Counted from the stretch's first letter, positions 9,901-18,902 are shown. The stretch is 64,000 bases of DNA from Stenotrophomonas rhizophila (GCF_007667275.1 NZ_VDQT01000001.1:558001-622000); one strand, 5' to 3'. Made by a program: numbers and translations. The notes: a model not told the origin generated them from the sequence alone.

Positions 9901-10008
9901 ACCAAGGAAGAACAGCGCGTCCACCTCGGCAACGACACCGATGCCCGCCTGATTTCCAGCCTGTACTCGGGTCGCCAGCTGTACTTCGGCGCGACCTACA
10001 AGTTCTAA
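6928..10008 (+). CDS. TonB-dependent outer-membrane receptor (TonB-Xanth-Caul type)
   Basis: A 1026-residue outer-membrane transporter. The ATG at 6928 follows a GGAGAGAG ribosome-binding site; the reading frame extends further upstream but without a start that fits a signal peptide. Residues 1-35 form the signal peptide (ending VFAQQ). A TonB box-like stretch (TLDSVQVTG) precedes the plug domain (ITAEDVGKFPDKNVADSLQRVPGV, RGLDPDLTLTQLNG). The rest is beta-barrel ending in an aromatic residue (FGATYKF). It is transcribed away from the GH92 operon, with shared operator-like sites, so the likely cargo is a mannosylated glycan or oligosaccharide. Family assignment is firm; cargo is inferred. Confidence 0.92.
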   Translation: MKQMSRMHGRDALSAAITFALAAAAFVPATVFAQQAAAAGETPSATTLDSVQVTGYRYAIEKSLQQKRDANAVVEVITAEDVGKFPDKNVADSLQRVPGVVITRDGGEGKSVSVRGLDPDLTLTQLNGNYIATSETNDEASRSFNYTLLPSNMLSSAELFKSPEARIDEGGIGGTVILHTRRPLEMESNSGYVTLEGTSSDNSRDVDPQASALYSWHSDDERFGVLVGVTQQKRTSRTMEATTENYQWYGTDTTARDVFGNEMNQGGVNYWWGNSGFNDQNGRNYTDFYMPTSVNFAVKEEERQRKGGQFTFQFKPTDNVTLTANYFRFELEGDYTQNMLKIPEWNMARYNQDGNWAGGRLLNGLTMDPSGTIVTGAQFEKIPGKTYYCSEDEAAAAGLPPGGWGPDDCTIPTPQLTGDYSREKALSQTADLSVDWDISPLWKASFSGGRTWSEGGPSMKFRMSAKPRRRVDGVWQTGNQYSAWDLTGTPSATFSPDLQQQLMNGIAEVDTGSTDSSWMQTEIKQNHFQADFTKLFETGWLDSFQFGAKYSDGKVHRNTGNTYWVCQGTDPADYDNNRYQAGCDNTAGIAQPGFFLSNPISGINGGFNANVFPGINYPAYINYLNDRYGGSHNRTEEDFVYNVNEKVYAGYFQANFRTDRLRGNVGMRVVRTEQFAQSSDAIERFNDYFLDNASGAPMSCTDPAAAAFPTYGCESGFVRLPDSLARQKSFELIGTDKTYTDFLPSFNIAWDITENLVLRGAASKVIARPSYTSIAAPGALSYYSAEYVNDRRVAGGAPQEGWQGHGSNKNLEPFEATQFDVGLEWYFKPGAVAGIGLFRKNVDNFTVPVVRDVQMVVGGESVTVQDYETQANGRDGVSQGVELYGQYTFDMGFGVQANYTYNDTNLASIVLDGESIGSSPLVGSAKNQANVTVFYESDAFLARASYNRRGEVVGGLNGGMTEYTEPYAQLDLNVAYNFTDALTFTASVLNATKEEQRVHLGNDTDARLISSLYSGRQLYFGATYKF

Positions 10009-10052
10009 GCTTCACCCCCACCCCGCCTTCGGGCGGGGGCAACGCTCCTCCA

Positions 10053-10088
10053 CGGCAACCGCGCTTTCACAGGCGGTTGCCGTTTTTT
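10053..10088 (+). terminator. Intrinsic terminator after the TonB-dependent receptor
   Basis: A perfect 10-base stem (CGGCAACCGC / GCGGTTGCCG) with a 10-base loop, followed directly by six T. A second GC hairpin (CCCCGCC TTCG GGCGGGG) lies just before it at about 10021-10038. Confidence 0.9.
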
Positions 10089-10175
10089 CTCTTGTTTTCA
10101 GCTGAGCGTTTTTTTGCCGAGGGCGTTGGAAGCGTGGCGGACGGTCTTCGATGAGGTTCATTGCGAGCGTTGAGG

Positions 10176-10444
10176 GCCCCGTCGCGGCCGGCAGGCCCCT
10201 ATGCAAATGTCCCCCGGCCGACGCCTGCGGCGACGGCCTCCTCCTTTACTTTGCCAGGGACCTACCGGCCGCGACGGGGCTTGGCTTGCGGTTCGCGATG
10301 GAAAAGCGGAAGTCAGCGCGACGCCGGCGGGGTGAGTGTGGGGCCGCCATGCCCTTGTAGGCGAAGTAAAGGAGGAGGCGGCGGCCGCAGGCCGACGCCG
10401 GGGGACATTCGCCGGAAAGGGTATGGCGGCCCCGCACTCACCCC
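10176..10444. repeat. Composite inverted-repeat block between the receptor and cutC
   Basis: This gene-free stretch holds two long hairpins. Arms 10176-10200 and 10256-10280 are inverted copies with about two mismatches; arms 10329-10356 and 10417-10444 likewise. In addition the two loops (10201-10255 and 10357-10416) are near reverse complements of each other, sharing the CCTCCTCCTTTACTT core, so the whole block is also one large palindrome. Open frames across it are low-complexity by-products. It resembles intergenic REP/miniature elements of Xanthomonadaceae but is larger than the SMAG units elsewhere in the window. Confidence 0.8.
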
Positions 10445-10459
10445 ACCGGCACCCGCTTT

Positions 10460-11200
10460 TCAGCACCGATCGTCTGCATCCAATGCAGCGCGCAGTGCGG
10501 CGACCGTGTTGGCGTCGGTCTGGGTCCAGTCGTTGTCCAGGCCACGCAGGTCAGAATTGCGATAACGCATCTCCGAGAGCCGGACCGTCTTTGCAGACGC
10601 GTGCAGTTCGCGGCAACCGGTGGTTGTCGCGATGCCGGCGATGTTGTCCGGGCCGATGCCCGCGCCGGCCATCACCGCCAGCCGATCACCTGCCTGCGCG
10701 ACCAGCCGGGCCAGCATGTCGCCGCCCCCTTGTGCACTGGCCTGGCCGCCGGAACTCAGTACCCGCTGGCAGCCAAGTGCGATCACCTGCTCCAACGCCG
10801 CCGGCAGGTCGCGCGCGGCGTCGAACGCGCGGTGGAAGGTCACCTCCAACGGGCCGGCCGCCGCCACCAGGTCACGGCACAGCGGTACGTCGATGTCGCC
10901 CGTCGCGTCCAGTGCCCCGATCACCACGCCGTCGCAGCCCAGCTGCCGGCACTGCGCGATGTCGCGCAGCATGATTTCCGTCTCCAGCGCGTCGTAACGG
11001 AAGTCGCCCGGGCGCGGCCGGATCAGCACGAACAGCGGGATCTGCAGGCGCTCCCGCGCCGCGGCGATGCTGCCATGGGAGGGCGTGGTGCCGCCCTCCG
11101 CGAGGTTGTCGAACAGCTCGATGCGGTCTGCACCGCCCTGCTGCGCGGCCAGGGCCGATGCAACCGAGTTCGACGCAATCTCGAGGGTGTGCCTCGCCAT
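10460..11200 (-). CDS. cutC: Copper homeostasis/CutC-family TIM-barrel protein
   Basis: A 246-residue cytosolic protein. The start is the ATG at 11200 (MARHTLEIASNSVASALAAQQGGADRIEL), two bases after the upstream stop; this N-terminus matches CutC proteins exactly in style. CutC motifs include the FVLIRPRPGDFRY and VTFHRAFD blocks. The original copper role is doubtful in the literature, and the fold suggests an enzyme. Here it follows, in the same unit, a glycosylasparaginase and glucokinase, which hints at a role in sugar or glycan metabolism. That is context only. Confidence 0.9.
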   Translation of the reverse strand: MARHTLEIASNSVASALAAQQGGADRIELFDNLAEGGTTPSHGSIAAARERLQIPLFVLIRPRPGDFRYDALETEIMLRDIAQCRQLGCDGVVIGALDATGDIDVPLCRDLVAAAGPLEVTFHRAFDAARDLPAALEQVIALGCQRVLSSGGQASAQGGGDMLARLVAQAGDRLAVMAGAGIGPDNIAGIATTTGCRELHASAKTVRLSEMRYRNSDLRGLDNDWTQTDANTVAALRAALDADDRC

Positions 11201-11202
11201 GT

Positions 11203-12222
11203 TCAGCTCTGCTCGCTGGTGTAGACCGATGCGGAATCGCGCAGGTCGTCCTGGCGGTCCTTGTCGCACACCGCATAGACGAAGCCACGGTGCAACGCAT
11301 ACGCGCCTACCTCGCCGTCGCGGCCCAGCGCCAGGAAGCATACCTGCAGGGTCTTGCTGGCCTCCGGTCGCTTGCGCACCACACGGGCGATTGCTTCACG
11401 ACAGGCCTCTGCCGGCGAGCGCCCCTGGCGCATCAGCTCCACCACCAGGAACGAGGCCGCGTTGCGGATCATCTCCTCGCCCACGCCCGACGCGGTCGCC
11501 GCACCCACCTCGTTGTCCACGTACAGACCGGCACCGATGATCGGGCTGTCGCCCACCCGGCCGTGCAGCTTCCACGCCATGCCGCTGGTCGTGCAGGCAC
11601 CGGCCAGCTGGCCCTGCGCGTCGATGGCCAGGATGCCCAGGGTGTCGTGATTGCTGCTGTCGCCGGGACGGGTACGCCGCTCGGCATTGATTTCCGGGGT
11701 GTACTGCGCCGTCTTCAACCACTCGCGCCACGCCTTCTCCGCCGCCGGGGTCAGCAGCTTCTGGCGGCGGAAGCCCTGCTGCACGGCGAACTGCTGCGCG
11801 CCCTCGCCCACCAGCATCACGTGCGGGGTCTGTTCCATCACCTTCCGCGCGACCGACACCGGGTGCAGGATCTCGGTCAACGCCGCCACCGAACCGCACT
11901 GCCCGTCACCGGCCATGATGCTCGCATCCAGGCTCAGCACACCGTCACGGTCCGGATTGCCGCAGCGCCCCACCGTCGGGTTGCACAGCTCGCTTTCCGC
12001 CCAGCGTGCGCCGGTCTCCACCGCGTCCAGCGCGCTGCCGCCGGACGACAGCACCTTCCACGCAGCCTGGTTGGCGCCCACGCCGAAATCCCAGGTGGAC
12101 ACCACCCGCGCGCGTCCGCTGCCGCTGGCCTGCACCCGCGGAAATGCCATGACACCTGCCGCCAGCGCACCGGCCTGGAGGAATTGCCTGCGATCAGTCA
12201 CTCGTTGCTCTCCCACTGCCAT
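11203..12222 (-). CDS. N4-(beta-N-acetylglucosaminyl)-L-asparaginase, exported
   Basis: A 339-residue Ntn-hydrolase that splits the GlcNAc-Asn bond of N-linked glycoproteins. A twin-arginine style leader (DRRQFLQAGALAAGVMA) predicts export in folded form. The autocleavage site is visible as NHDTLGILAID near residue 193, where the Thr becomes the nucleophile of the beta subunit. The SSGGSALDAVETGARWAE and HGRVGDSPIIGAGLYVDNE blocks are typical of the family. An alternative GTG start at 12201 has a GGGAG sequence upstream and would place the twin arginines at residues 3-4. It pairs logically with the GH92 mannosidase nearby in glycoprotein breakdown. Confidence 0.92.
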   Translation of the reverse strand: MAVGEQRVTDRRQFLQAGALAAGVMAFPRVQASGSGRARVVSTWDFGVGANQAAWKVLSSGGSALDAVETGARWAESELCNPTVGRCGNPDRDGVLSLDASIMAGDGQCGSVAALTEILHPVSVARKVMEQTPHVMLVGEGAQQFAVQQGFRRQKLLTPAAEKAWREWLKTAQYTPEINAERRTRPGDSSNHDTLGILAIDAQGQLAGACTTSGMAWKLHGRVGDSPIIGAGLYVDNEVGAATASGVGEEMIRNAASFLVVELMRQGRSPAEACREAIARVVRKRPEASKTLQVCFLALGRDGEVGAYALHRGFVYAVCDKDRQDDLRDSASVYTSEQS

Positions 12223-12253
12223 GAACCGGCCCGGGAAGGCCGGGAAAGAATGC

Positions 12254-13303
12254 TTACGCCGCCGCGCAGCGGTGCTCGGCGTGCCACACCGCCGCGCCGA
12301 TCACGCCCAGCTCGCCGTGCTCGACCCGCCACACCGGCACCTGTTCCAGGACCCGCCGCATCACGCCCTTGGCGAGGAAGCGGCTGCGGAAGTGGCCGTC
12401 ATCGAGGAAGCGGGCGACGTGGCTGGAAATGCCGCCCGCCAGGTACACCGAGCGCGCGCCGAAGGTCACCGCCAGATCGCCGGCCAGGCTGCCCAGCCAT
12501 CCGCAGAACACGTCCAGCGTTTCCACCGCCAGCGCGTCCTCGCCCGCGTGCGCGGCGGCGATCAGCGCTTCGGTCGAGGACCACTGCGGGGTCACGCCAC
12601 GGATCGCGCACAGCGCGGGGTACAGGTTCATCAGCCCGCTGCCGGACAGAATCCGTTCGTTGTCCACGTGTTCCCAGCGCGCCAGCATCTGCTGCAGCAC
12701 CTGCAGTTCCAGTGCGGTGCCAGCGCCCAGTGCCGCGTGTCCGGCTTCGCTGGCCAGCACCGCACGGGCGCCCGCCTCGAAGCGCAACGCACCGCCCAGT
12801 CCCGTGCCCGGCCCGAGCACCAGCGCCGGCCAGCGGCTGCCCGCGGTCGGGTCGCCGTTCAAGGGCACCAGCGTCTCCGCGGCAACGTGCGGGATCGCGT
12901 ACGCGACCGCCTCGAAATCATTGATCAGGTCGAGCGTGGCCAGTCCCGCCTCACGCCGGGTGGCCGCCACCGACACCGGCCATGGCAGGTTCGTGTTGAC
13001 CAGATGGTCGCCTTCCAGCACCCCCGCAATGGCCACCACCGCCGTGCCCGGCGCAGGCGCCTGTGACGCGCGGAACGCGGCGAGGATGGCCGCCAGGCTG
13101 GCGAAGTCGGCGCAGGCATAGCGGCGCAGGTGGCGGATGCGCGGCGGCTGGCCGGGCACCACGTCCGCCAGGGCCAGTCGCGCATAGGTGCCGCCGACAT
13201 CGGCGACGATCAGCGTGTCGCCGTGCGAACCCGGGCGTGGCGGCGCGATCGAACCCTCGGGGTGGACCGGATGGGCGTCCGGAAACGGTGTCGCAACGCT
13301 CAC
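12254..13303 (-). CDS. glk: Glucokinase (Glk/PF02685 family)
   Basis: About 349 residues; converts glucose to glucose-6-phosphate with ATP. The phosphate-binding motif IVADVGGTYARLAL lies at residues 32-44, followed by the NTNLPWP and LINDFEAVAYAIP substrate blocks and the LGPGTGLGGALR motif, then GGISSHV near the end. The GTG at 13303 is the chosen start; an in-frame upstream extension lacks family similarity. The gene sits between a secreted metallophosphoesterase gene and the glycosylasparaginase gene, all leftward, with a 31-base gap to the latter. Confidence 0.88.
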   Translation of the reverse strand: MSVATPFPDAHPVHPEGSIAPPRPGSHGDTLIVADVGGTYARLALADVVPGQPPRIRHLRRYACADFASLAAILAAFRASQAPAPGTAVVAIAGVLEGDHLVNTNLPWPVSVAATRREAGLATLDLINDFEAVAYAIPHVAAETLVPLNGDPTAGSRWPALVLGPGTGLGGALRFEAGARAVLASEAGHAALGAGTALELQVLQQMLARWEHVDNERILSGSGLMNLYPALCAIRGVTPQWSSTEALIAAAHAGEDALAVETLDVFCGWLGSLAGDLAVTFGARSVYLAGGISSHVARFLDDGHFRSRFLAKGVMRRVLEQVPVWRVEHGELGVIGAAVWHAEHRCAAA

Positions 13304-13409
13304 TCGCGGGCCTTGGGTTGTGTGGAATGCATCGCCGGGATTTTCGGTGATCGGGTCTGCTTTGCAAAGCCGGGGCGGGCCGTACCTGGGCGTATTGGAC
13401 CGCTTGGTT

Positions 13410-13431
13410 GCCAGGCAGGGCCTGGCACTAC
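13410..13431. repeat. SMAG/REP-like palindrome
   Basis: GCCAGGC AGG GCCTGGC followed by ACTAC (GTAG on the minus strand). It overlaps the last bases of the phosphoesterase coding region, whose stop is at 13428. Confidence 0.6.
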
Positions 13432-15026
13432 GGTTTTGCGGTCTGCAGGCGGTAGGTGGTGCTGGCGGTTGCGGTGGGGCCGTCTGCGTGTGCGGCACGC
13501 ACCTCCACCTTGTGCGCACCGGCCGCCAGGTCGGTCGGCAGTGCGCCGCGCCACAGGTGCGGTGACGGGGTGGCCTCGGGCGAGCGGTCAAAACCGCGCA
13601 GGCGCTCGGCGCTGTCGTCGGCGACGTTTTCGGCCAGCAGTCGCGGGTCGGGCTGCTCCACCCGCTTCATCTCCTGCCAGGCGCCGTCGTCGACCCGGTA
13701 CTCCACGCGCGTGTCTTCCTGTCCCATGAACACGTTGGCATACACCCCCCATGCCGGGTAGGCCCCCTTGCGCAGTACCTTGGGCGCGTGCAGGGCGATC
13801 TGGTAGTCGTCGGGCGCGCGCGCCACGTAGTAGCGCAGCCCGTACTCACCGCCCGGCTTCACCGACAGCACCGCATAGCCGTTCGGGGTGCCGTCGCTCA
13901 TGGTCGCATCGGGAATCCCGCTTTCGTCCTTCACGCCAGACCAGAACGCACCGCACGCGGCACCTACGTTGTACTCATGCAGCGGACTGCGGCCCTGCCA
14001 GCCTTCCGCAGCGCCATGGTAGTAGTGCTGCTGGGTGTGGCTGTGCCCGCTCAGCACCAGCACGTTCGGGAAATCCTTGAGAAGCGCGAACAGGCGCGCG
14101 CGGTCGGCGTGGCGGAAGGTCTCGCGGCCCGGCGCGGCGTCGAACAGCGGAATGTGCATGCCCAGCACCAGCAGGCGGTCGCGCGGGACGCTCTTCAGGT
14201 AATTGGCCAGGAAGGTGAACTGGTCCGGGCGCAGGCCGCCGACGTACTTCGGCTTCGCGGCAGGGTCGTAGACCACGTCGTCGAGGAACACGAAGCTCGC
14301 CCCGCCCTCTTCCACCGCATAGGTGTCCGGGCCATAGACAGCGCGCCAGCTGTCCAGCGAATGCCGGTCATCGCCGGCATCCATGTCCAGGTCGTGGTTG
14401 CCGGGCACGTGGAACCAGGGCACCTGCAGCTGCGCGGTGGCCTTGTTGATCTGCGGGTACAGCGACAGGTCGTCATTGACGATGTCGCCCAGCGTGGTCC
14501 CCAGCCGCGCCGGATGCTTGCCGATGATCGGTTCGACGATGGCGCGCTGGTAGTAGCCCACGTCCTGGCGGCTGGCGGTCTGCGAATCGGTGAAGACCAG
14601 CATCTCGAACCCGTCGCGGGCCGCATCGGCATCCTTCGACGGCTCCAGCGCGAAGTCCCAGTTGCGCAGGTTGCCGCCGGTGGCGGCGATGCCGTTGTAC
14701 TTCAGCCGCGGCGAGCCCTGCGGCGCGTAGTGGCGCCAGTAGCCGGGCATGCCGTTGGCCGCAACCGGGAACTGGAATTCGTCGGGCTTGATCACGAACA
14801 CGGTCTGGCCGTCGCGCACCGGCAGGCTGTAGCTGCCGTCGGCCGCGGTGCGCACGATCACCTCGCCGTTGGAGACCTGCACGCCCGCGAGTGCCGGGTC
14901 GGTGGGGCCGCGGCCGGGCCTGCCGTCGCGCTCCTGGTAGACCTTGCCGGTCACGGTGGCCTCGCTGGCCCAGGCAGGTGCGGACATCAACAGCAGGCAG
15001 GCCAGCCAGGCAGAAGTGCGGGTCAT
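13428..15026 (-). CDS. Secreted calcineurin-like metallophosphoesterase with N- and C-terminal beta domains
   Basis: A 532-residue exported protein. The ATG at 15026 gives a clean signal peptide (LACLLLMSAPAWAS). Residues about 22-120 form a small carboxypeptidase-regulatory-like or metallophosphoesterase N-terminal domain (GVQVSNGEVIVRTAADGSYSL). The central domain has the metal motifs: FTDSQ, GDIVNDDLSLY, PGNHDLDMD and SGHSHTQQHYY. A C-terminal domain of about 150 residues follows. The first motif is TDSQ rather than the more common SDxH. The substrate is unknown. It lies upstream of glucokinase on the same strand with a 124-base gap containing a REP. Confidence 0.88.
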   Translation of the reverse strand: MTRTSAWLACLLLMSAPAWASEATVTGKVYQERDGRPGRGPTDPALAGVQVSNGEVIVRTAADGSYSLPVRDGQTVFVIKPDEFQFPVAANGMPGYWRHYAPQGSPRLKYNGIAATGGNLRNWDFALEPSKDADAARDGFEMLVFTDSQTASRQDVGYYQRAIVEPIIGKHPARLGTTLGDIVNDDLSLYPQINKATAQLQVPWFHVPGNHDLDMDAGDDRHSLDSWRAVYGPDTYAVEEGGASFVFLDDVVYDPAAKPKYVGGLRPDQFTFLANYLKSVPRDRLLVLGMHIPLFDAAPGRETFRHADRARLFALLKDFPNVLVLSGHSHTQQHYYHGAAEGWQGRSPLHEYNVGAACGAFWSGVKDESGIPDATMSDGTPNGYAVLSVKPGGEYGLRYYVARAPDDYQIALHAPKVLRKGAYPAWGVYANVFMGQEDTRVEYRVDDGAWQEMKRVEQPDPRLLAENVADDSAERLRGFDRSPEATPSPHLWRGALPTDLAAGAHKVEVRAAHADGPTATASTTYRLQTAKP

Positions 15027-15115
15027 CGAGGCGTTCCGTAGGAGGTGGGCGATTGTAAAGCCGCACATCATCGCGGGTAGCCCGTTTCAGCAACGTTAAA
15101 CGGCAGCGGCCACGC

Positions 15116-15739
15116 TCACTTCGCGTGGCGGGCCACCAGCACGTCGACCGCATCCTGCAGCGACAGGCCGCGCGCGCGCAGCAGCACGGTCAGGTGGAAC
15201 AGCAAATCGGCCGATTCCCCCAACAGCGCGTCATCGTCCTGTACAACGCCGGCCAGCGCGGTCTCCACCCCTTCCTCCCCCACCTTCTGGGCGATGCGGC
15301 GCAGGCCCTGCTCGAACAGCGACGTGGTGTAGCTGTTGGGCGGGCGCTGTGCTTCGCGTTCGCGCACCAGTGCGTCCAGGCGACCGAGGAAGTTGCCGGG
15401 TGCCTGCGCGAAACAGCTCTCGCTGCCGGTGTGGCAGGTCGGCCCGGCCGGGCGGGCGCTGACCAGCAGGGTGTCACGGTCGCAATCCACGCGCACCGCG
15501 ACCACCGCCAGCACGTTGCCGGACGACTCGCCCTTGGTCCACAGCCGCTTCTTGCTACGGCTGTAGAAGGTCATGTGGCCCGTCTCCACGGTCAACGCCA
15601 GCGACTCGGCGTTGGCATACCCCAGCATCAGCACCGCCAGGCTGTCGGCATCCTGCACCACGACCGGCAACAGGCCGTCGCCCTTGGCCCAGTCCAACGT
15701 CTGCAGGGCCTCGCGGGAGGGCAACACCTCAATAGACAT
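15116..15739 (-). CDS. hisIE: Bifunctional phosphoribosyl-AMP cyclohydrolase / phosphoribosyl-ATP pyrophosphatase
   Basis: A 207-residue cytosolic enzyme for steps 2 and 3 of histidine synthesis. The HisI half has the zinc and magnesium features ([19 protein letters not shown]); the HisE half has the [12 protein letters not shown] motif of all-alpha NTP pyrophosphatases and ESADLLFHL. It is the last gene of the his operon and its start overlaps the end of hisF by 11 bases. A 90-base gap without a clear T-tailed hairpin separates it from the next gene. Confidence 0.95.
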   Translation of the reverse strand: MSIEVLPSREALQTLDWAKGDGLLPVVVQDADSLAVLMLGYANAESLALTVETGHMTFYSRSKKRLWTKGESSGNVLAVVAVRVDCDRDTLLVSARPAGPTCHTGSESCFAQAPGNFLGRLDALVREREAQRPPNSYTTSLFEQGLRRIAQKVGEEGVETALAGVVQDDDALLGESADLLFHLTVLLRARGLSLQDAVDVLVARHAK

Positions 15740-16505
15740 CTCGAACCTCGATCTGTTGCGTGCGCAGGAACTGCTTCAGCGCGGGAATGGCAATGGCGCC
15801 ACTGTGGAAGACACTCGCCGCCAGCGCGCCGTCGACGTCGGCCTGGTCGAACACATCGGCGAAATGCTGCATGTCGCCGGCACCGCCGGAGGCGATCAGC
15901 GGGACCTGGCAGGCGGCCCGCGCCTGGCGCAGCTGGGCCACGTCGTAACCCCGGCGGACCCCGTCGCTGTCCATGCAGTTGAGCACGATCTCGCCGGCGC
16001 CCCGGCGCTGCGCCTCGACCAGCCAGTCGAGGGTGCGCACGGGCACGGCCTGGGTCTTGTCCGGATCGCCGCTGAAGCGGCGCACGCGCCACTCGCCGTC
16101 GGGCTCGCGCACCGAATCGATGCCGACCACCACGCACTGCACGCCGAACTCGTCGGCCAGCTCGGTGATCAGTTCCGGGCGCCCCAGCGCGGGCGAGTTG
16201 ATCGAGATCTTGTCGGCCCCGGCGAACAGCACCCGGCGCGCGGTCTCGACGCTGTCGATGCCACCGGCCACGCAGAACGGGATGTCGATCAGGCGCGCGA
16301 TGCGCTCTATCCAGGCCACGTCCACCGAGCGCGCCTCCGGGCTGGCGCCGATGTCATAGAACACCAGCTCGTCCGCCCCCTGGTCGCGATAGCGCTGGGA
16401 CAGCTCGGCGATGTCGCCCATGTCGACGTGGTCGCGGAAGCGCACACCCTTGACCACGCGGCCATCGCGCACGTCCAGGCACGGAATGATGCGTCGGCTC
16501 AACAT
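15729..16505 (-). CDS. hisF: Imidazole glycerol phosphate synthase, cyclase subunit
   Basis: A 258-residue TIM barrel. The catalytic Asp is in [13 protein letters not shown] near residue 11, and the second Asp in VVVGIDSV near residue 130. It forms the synthase complex with HisH, using ammonia channelled from glutamine to close the imidazole ring. The start at 16505 overlaps hisA by 7 bases. Confidence 0.96.
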   Translation of the reverse strand: MLSRRIIPCLDVRDGRVVKGVRFRDHVDMGDIAELSQRYRDQGADELVFYDIGASPEARSVDVAWIERIARLIDIPFCVAGGIDSVETARRVLFAGADKISINSPALGRPELITELADEFGVQCVVVGIDSVREPDGEWRVRRFSGDPDKTQAVPVRTLDWLVEAQRRGAGEIVLNCMDSDGVRRGYDVAQLRQARAACQVPLIASGGAGDMQHFADVFDQADVDGALAASVFHSGAIAIPALKQFLRTQQIEVRDVY

Positions 16506-17233
16506 GCCAGTGCCTCGGCCAGGTCCATGCGCTGCTCCAGCAGCGCCTTGCCCAGCACCGCGCCGGCGCAGCCCGCGGCACGCGCGGCGGCCACGTCGGC
16601 GACGTCGCGCACGCCGCCGGAGGCCTGCACCGCCACGCCCGGCAGGCGCGCGGTGAGATGTCGGTACAGCGCAAGGTTGGGGCCGGCCAGCATGCCGTCC
16701 CGGGCGATATCGGTGCACAGCAGGTGGCGCAGGCCAGCCTGCGCGTAGCGCTCGGCCAACGCGTCCAGGGTGACCCCGGCATTCTCGGTCCAGCCATGCA
16801 CCGGCAACTGCCATTGGCCCTCGGCATCCTGGCGCGCATCCAGTGCGATGGTGATGCGTTCGGCGCCGAATTCCTCCAGCCAGCCGATCACCTGCGTCGG
16901 TTCACGCACCGCCAGCGAGCCGACCACCACGCGGCTTGCGCCGGCATCGAGGATGCGCGCCACGTCGTCGCGCCCGCGCACCCCGCCGCCGGTCTGCACC
17001 TGCAGCCCGGTGCCGGCGCGGATCGCCGACAGCAGCGGTGCCAGGGTGTAGCCGCCGGCGCGCGCCGCGTCCAGGTCGACCAGGTGCATCCAGCTCGCGC
17101 CCTGCGCTTCGAAGGCCTGCGCGCGCGGCAGCGGGTCGTCGCCGTAATGGGTTTCCTGCGCATAGTCGCCCTGGCGCAGCCGCACCACGCGGCCACCACG
17201 GATATCCAGCGCGGGGTAGACGATGAAACTCAT
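16499..17233 (-). CDS. hisA: ProFAR isomerase
   Basis: A 244-residue TIM barrel, N-terminus [19 protein letters not shown] with the catalytic Asp, and TDIARDGML carrying the second catalytic Asp. It converts ProFAR to PRFAR. Its start overlaps the hisH stop in an ATGA arrangement (17230-17233), so translation is coupled. Confidence 0.96.
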   Translation of the reverse strand: MSFIVYPALDIRGGRVVRLRQGDYAQETHYGDDPLPRAQAFEAQGASWMHLVDLDAARAGGYTLAPLLSAIRAGTGLQVQTGGGVRGRDDVARILDAGASRVVVGSLAVREPTQVIGWLEEFGAERITIALDARQDAEGQWQLPVHGWTENAGVTLDALAERYAQAGLRHLLCTDIARDGMLAGPNLALYRHLTARLPGVAVQASGGVRDVADVAAARAAGCAGAVLGKALLEQRMDLAEALAC

Positions 17234-17832
17234 ACAGCGGTGTCCTCGAGGAAGTTGCGCAGCATCAGCGCGCCGGTGTCGCCGGAACGCTCGGGGTGGA
17301 ACTGGGCGCCGAAGTAGCGGCCCTGCTCCACCATCGCGGTGAACAGCCCGCCATGGTCACAGGCCGCCACGGTGTGGGCATTGAGCGGAGCGGCGTAGCT
17401 GTGCACGAAGTAGGCGCTGGCGCGCTCGGGAATATCCCGCAGGAGCACCGACGGCTTCAGCGGCAGCAGCCGGTTCCAGCCCATGTGGGGGACGCGGATG
17501 CCGGTGGCCGGCACCAGCTTGCGTACCGTACCGGGGATCAGCCCCAACGTTTCCACATCCGCCTCTTCGGAATGGTCGAACAGCAGCTGCATGCCGAGGC
17601 AGATGCCCATCAGCGGCACCTGCAGGCGCCGCAGCGGTTCCACCAGGCCCTGCGCATGCAGGCGCTGCATCGCGGGCCGGGCCGCGCCGACCCCGGGCAG
17701 GATCACCCGACGCACCCCCTGCAGGCCGTCCGCGTCGCGCACCAGCTGCACGCGCGCCCCCAGGCGTTCCAGTGCGTACCGCACCGAGCCCAGGTTGGCA
17801 CCGCCGGCATCGATCAGCGCAACGTCGGTCAC
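17230..17832 (-). CDS. hisH: Imidazole glycerol phosphate synthase, glutaminase subunit
   Basis: A 200-residue class-I glutamine amidotransferase. The nucleophile Cys lies in [11 protein letters not shown] and the catalytic His and Glu in QFHPERSG. It supplies ammonia to HisF. Four-base overlaps with both neighbours (hisB and hisA) show tight coupling. Confidence 0.96.
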   Translation of the reverse strand: MTDVALIDAGGANLGSVRYALERLGARVQLVRDADGLQGVRRVILPGVGAARPAMQRLHAQGLVEPLRRLQVPLMGICLGMQLLFDHSEEADVETLGLIPGTVRKLVPATGIRVPHMGWNRLLPLKPSVLLRDIPERASAYFVHSYAAPLNAHTVAACDHGGLFTAMVEQGRYFGAQFHPERSGDTGALMLRNFLEDTAV

Positions 17833-18902
17833 AGCGCCCCCTTGGTGCTGGGCAGCGCCGTACCCTGGCGTGGCAGGGCCTGGCGCAGCGCGCGGGCCAG
17901 CGCCTTGAAGCAGGCCTCGACCTTGTGGTGGTCATTGTCGCCGCGCACGCTCAGGTGCAGGTTCAGCCCGGCGGCATCGCACAGCGAGCGGAAGAAGTGT
18001 GGCACCAGCTCGGTGGGCATGTCGCCCACGCGTTCGCGCTTGAAGTCGCCTTCGAACACGAAGTAGGGACGGCCGCTGAAATCGAGTGCGGCACTGGCCA
18101 GGGTTTCGTCCATCGGCAGGGTGAAGCCATAGCGGCCGATCCCACGCTTGTCGCCGAGCGCCTCGCGCAGGGCCTGGCCCAGGGCCAGCCCGGTATCTTC
18201 GATGGTGTGGTGTTCGTCGATGTGCAGGTCGCCTTCGGCCTGCACGCTCAGCGCGAAGCCACCGTGCTTGCCGATCTGCTCCAGCATGTGGTCGAAGAAC
18301 GGCAGGCCGGTGTGGGTCTGCGGCTCGGCCGTGCGGTCCAGGTCGACCTCGACGCGGATGCGGGTTTCCTTCGTATTGCGCTGCACGCTGGCGCGGCGCG
18401 GCGCATCGGCCAGCTCATGGGCGATACCGGTCCAGTCCCACTCACCGCCGAACTGCTCGGTGCGCAGCTGGAACCCCCGGATGTTCATGTTCTGCGCGAA
18501 CTGGATGTCGGTCGGGCGGTCGCCGACCATCGCCGAACGTGCCCAGTCGATGCCGCGGTCCTGCAGGTAGGGCAGCATCATGCCGATGCCCGGTTTGCGG
18601 GTCGGCGCGTTGTCGTGCGGCCAGGTGCCGTCGATCAGCACGTCACGGAACACGATGCCCTGGCTGGCGAAGATCTGCAGCATCAGGTCGTTGGGGCCGT
18701 CGAAGGCGGCCTGCGGGTAGCCTTCGCTGCCCAGCCCGTCCTGGTTGCTGACGATCACGAACTGGTAGCCCGCGTCACGCAGCTTGAGCATCGCCGGGAT
18801 CACGTCGCGGACGAAGCGGATCTTCTCGTAGGCGTCGATCTGGAAATCGGCAGGCTCTTCGATAAGGGTGCCGTCGCGGTCGACGAACAGGATGGGGGTC
18901 AT
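17829..18902 (-). CDS. hisB: Bifunctional histidinol-phosphatase / imidazoleglycerol-phosphate dehydratase
   Basis: A 357-residue fusion as in enterobacteria and Xanthomonadaceae. The N-terminal HAD phosphatase (about 1-165) begins [14 protein letters not shown] with the nucleophile Asp; the C-terminal dehydratase has the two manganese-binding His motifs [12 protein letters not shown] and [11 protein letters not shown]. It carries out steps 7 and 9 of histidine synthesis. The ATG at 18902 overlaps the hisC stop (ATGA). Confidence 0.96.
   Translation of the reverse strand: MTPILFVDRDGTLIEEPADFQIDAYEKIRFVRDVIPAMLKLRDAGYQFVIVSNQDGLGSEGYPQAAFDGPNDLMLQIFASQGIVFRDVLIDGTWPHDNAPTRKPGIGMMLPYLQDRGIDWARSAMVGDRPTDIQFAQNMNIRGFQLRTEQFGGEWDWTGIAHELADAPRRASVQRNTKETRIRVEVDLDRTAEPQTHTGLPFFDHMLEQIGKHGGFALSVQAEGDLHIDEHHTIEDTGLALGQALREALGDKRGIGRYGFTLPMDETLASAALDFSGRPYFVFEGDFKRERVGDMPTELVPHFFRSLCDAAGLNLHLSVRGDNDHHKVEACFKALARALRQALPRQGTALPSTKGAL

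Noticed and set aside
6895-9924. A 1009-residue open frame antisense to the TonB-dependent receptor
   Set aside because: High GC creates long antisense frames; the receptor has full domain support and the antisense protein is low-complexity His/Arg/Val-rich.
10151-10565. Several overlapping small frames between the receptor and cutC
   Set aside because: They read through the inverted-repeat block and have no coding signal.
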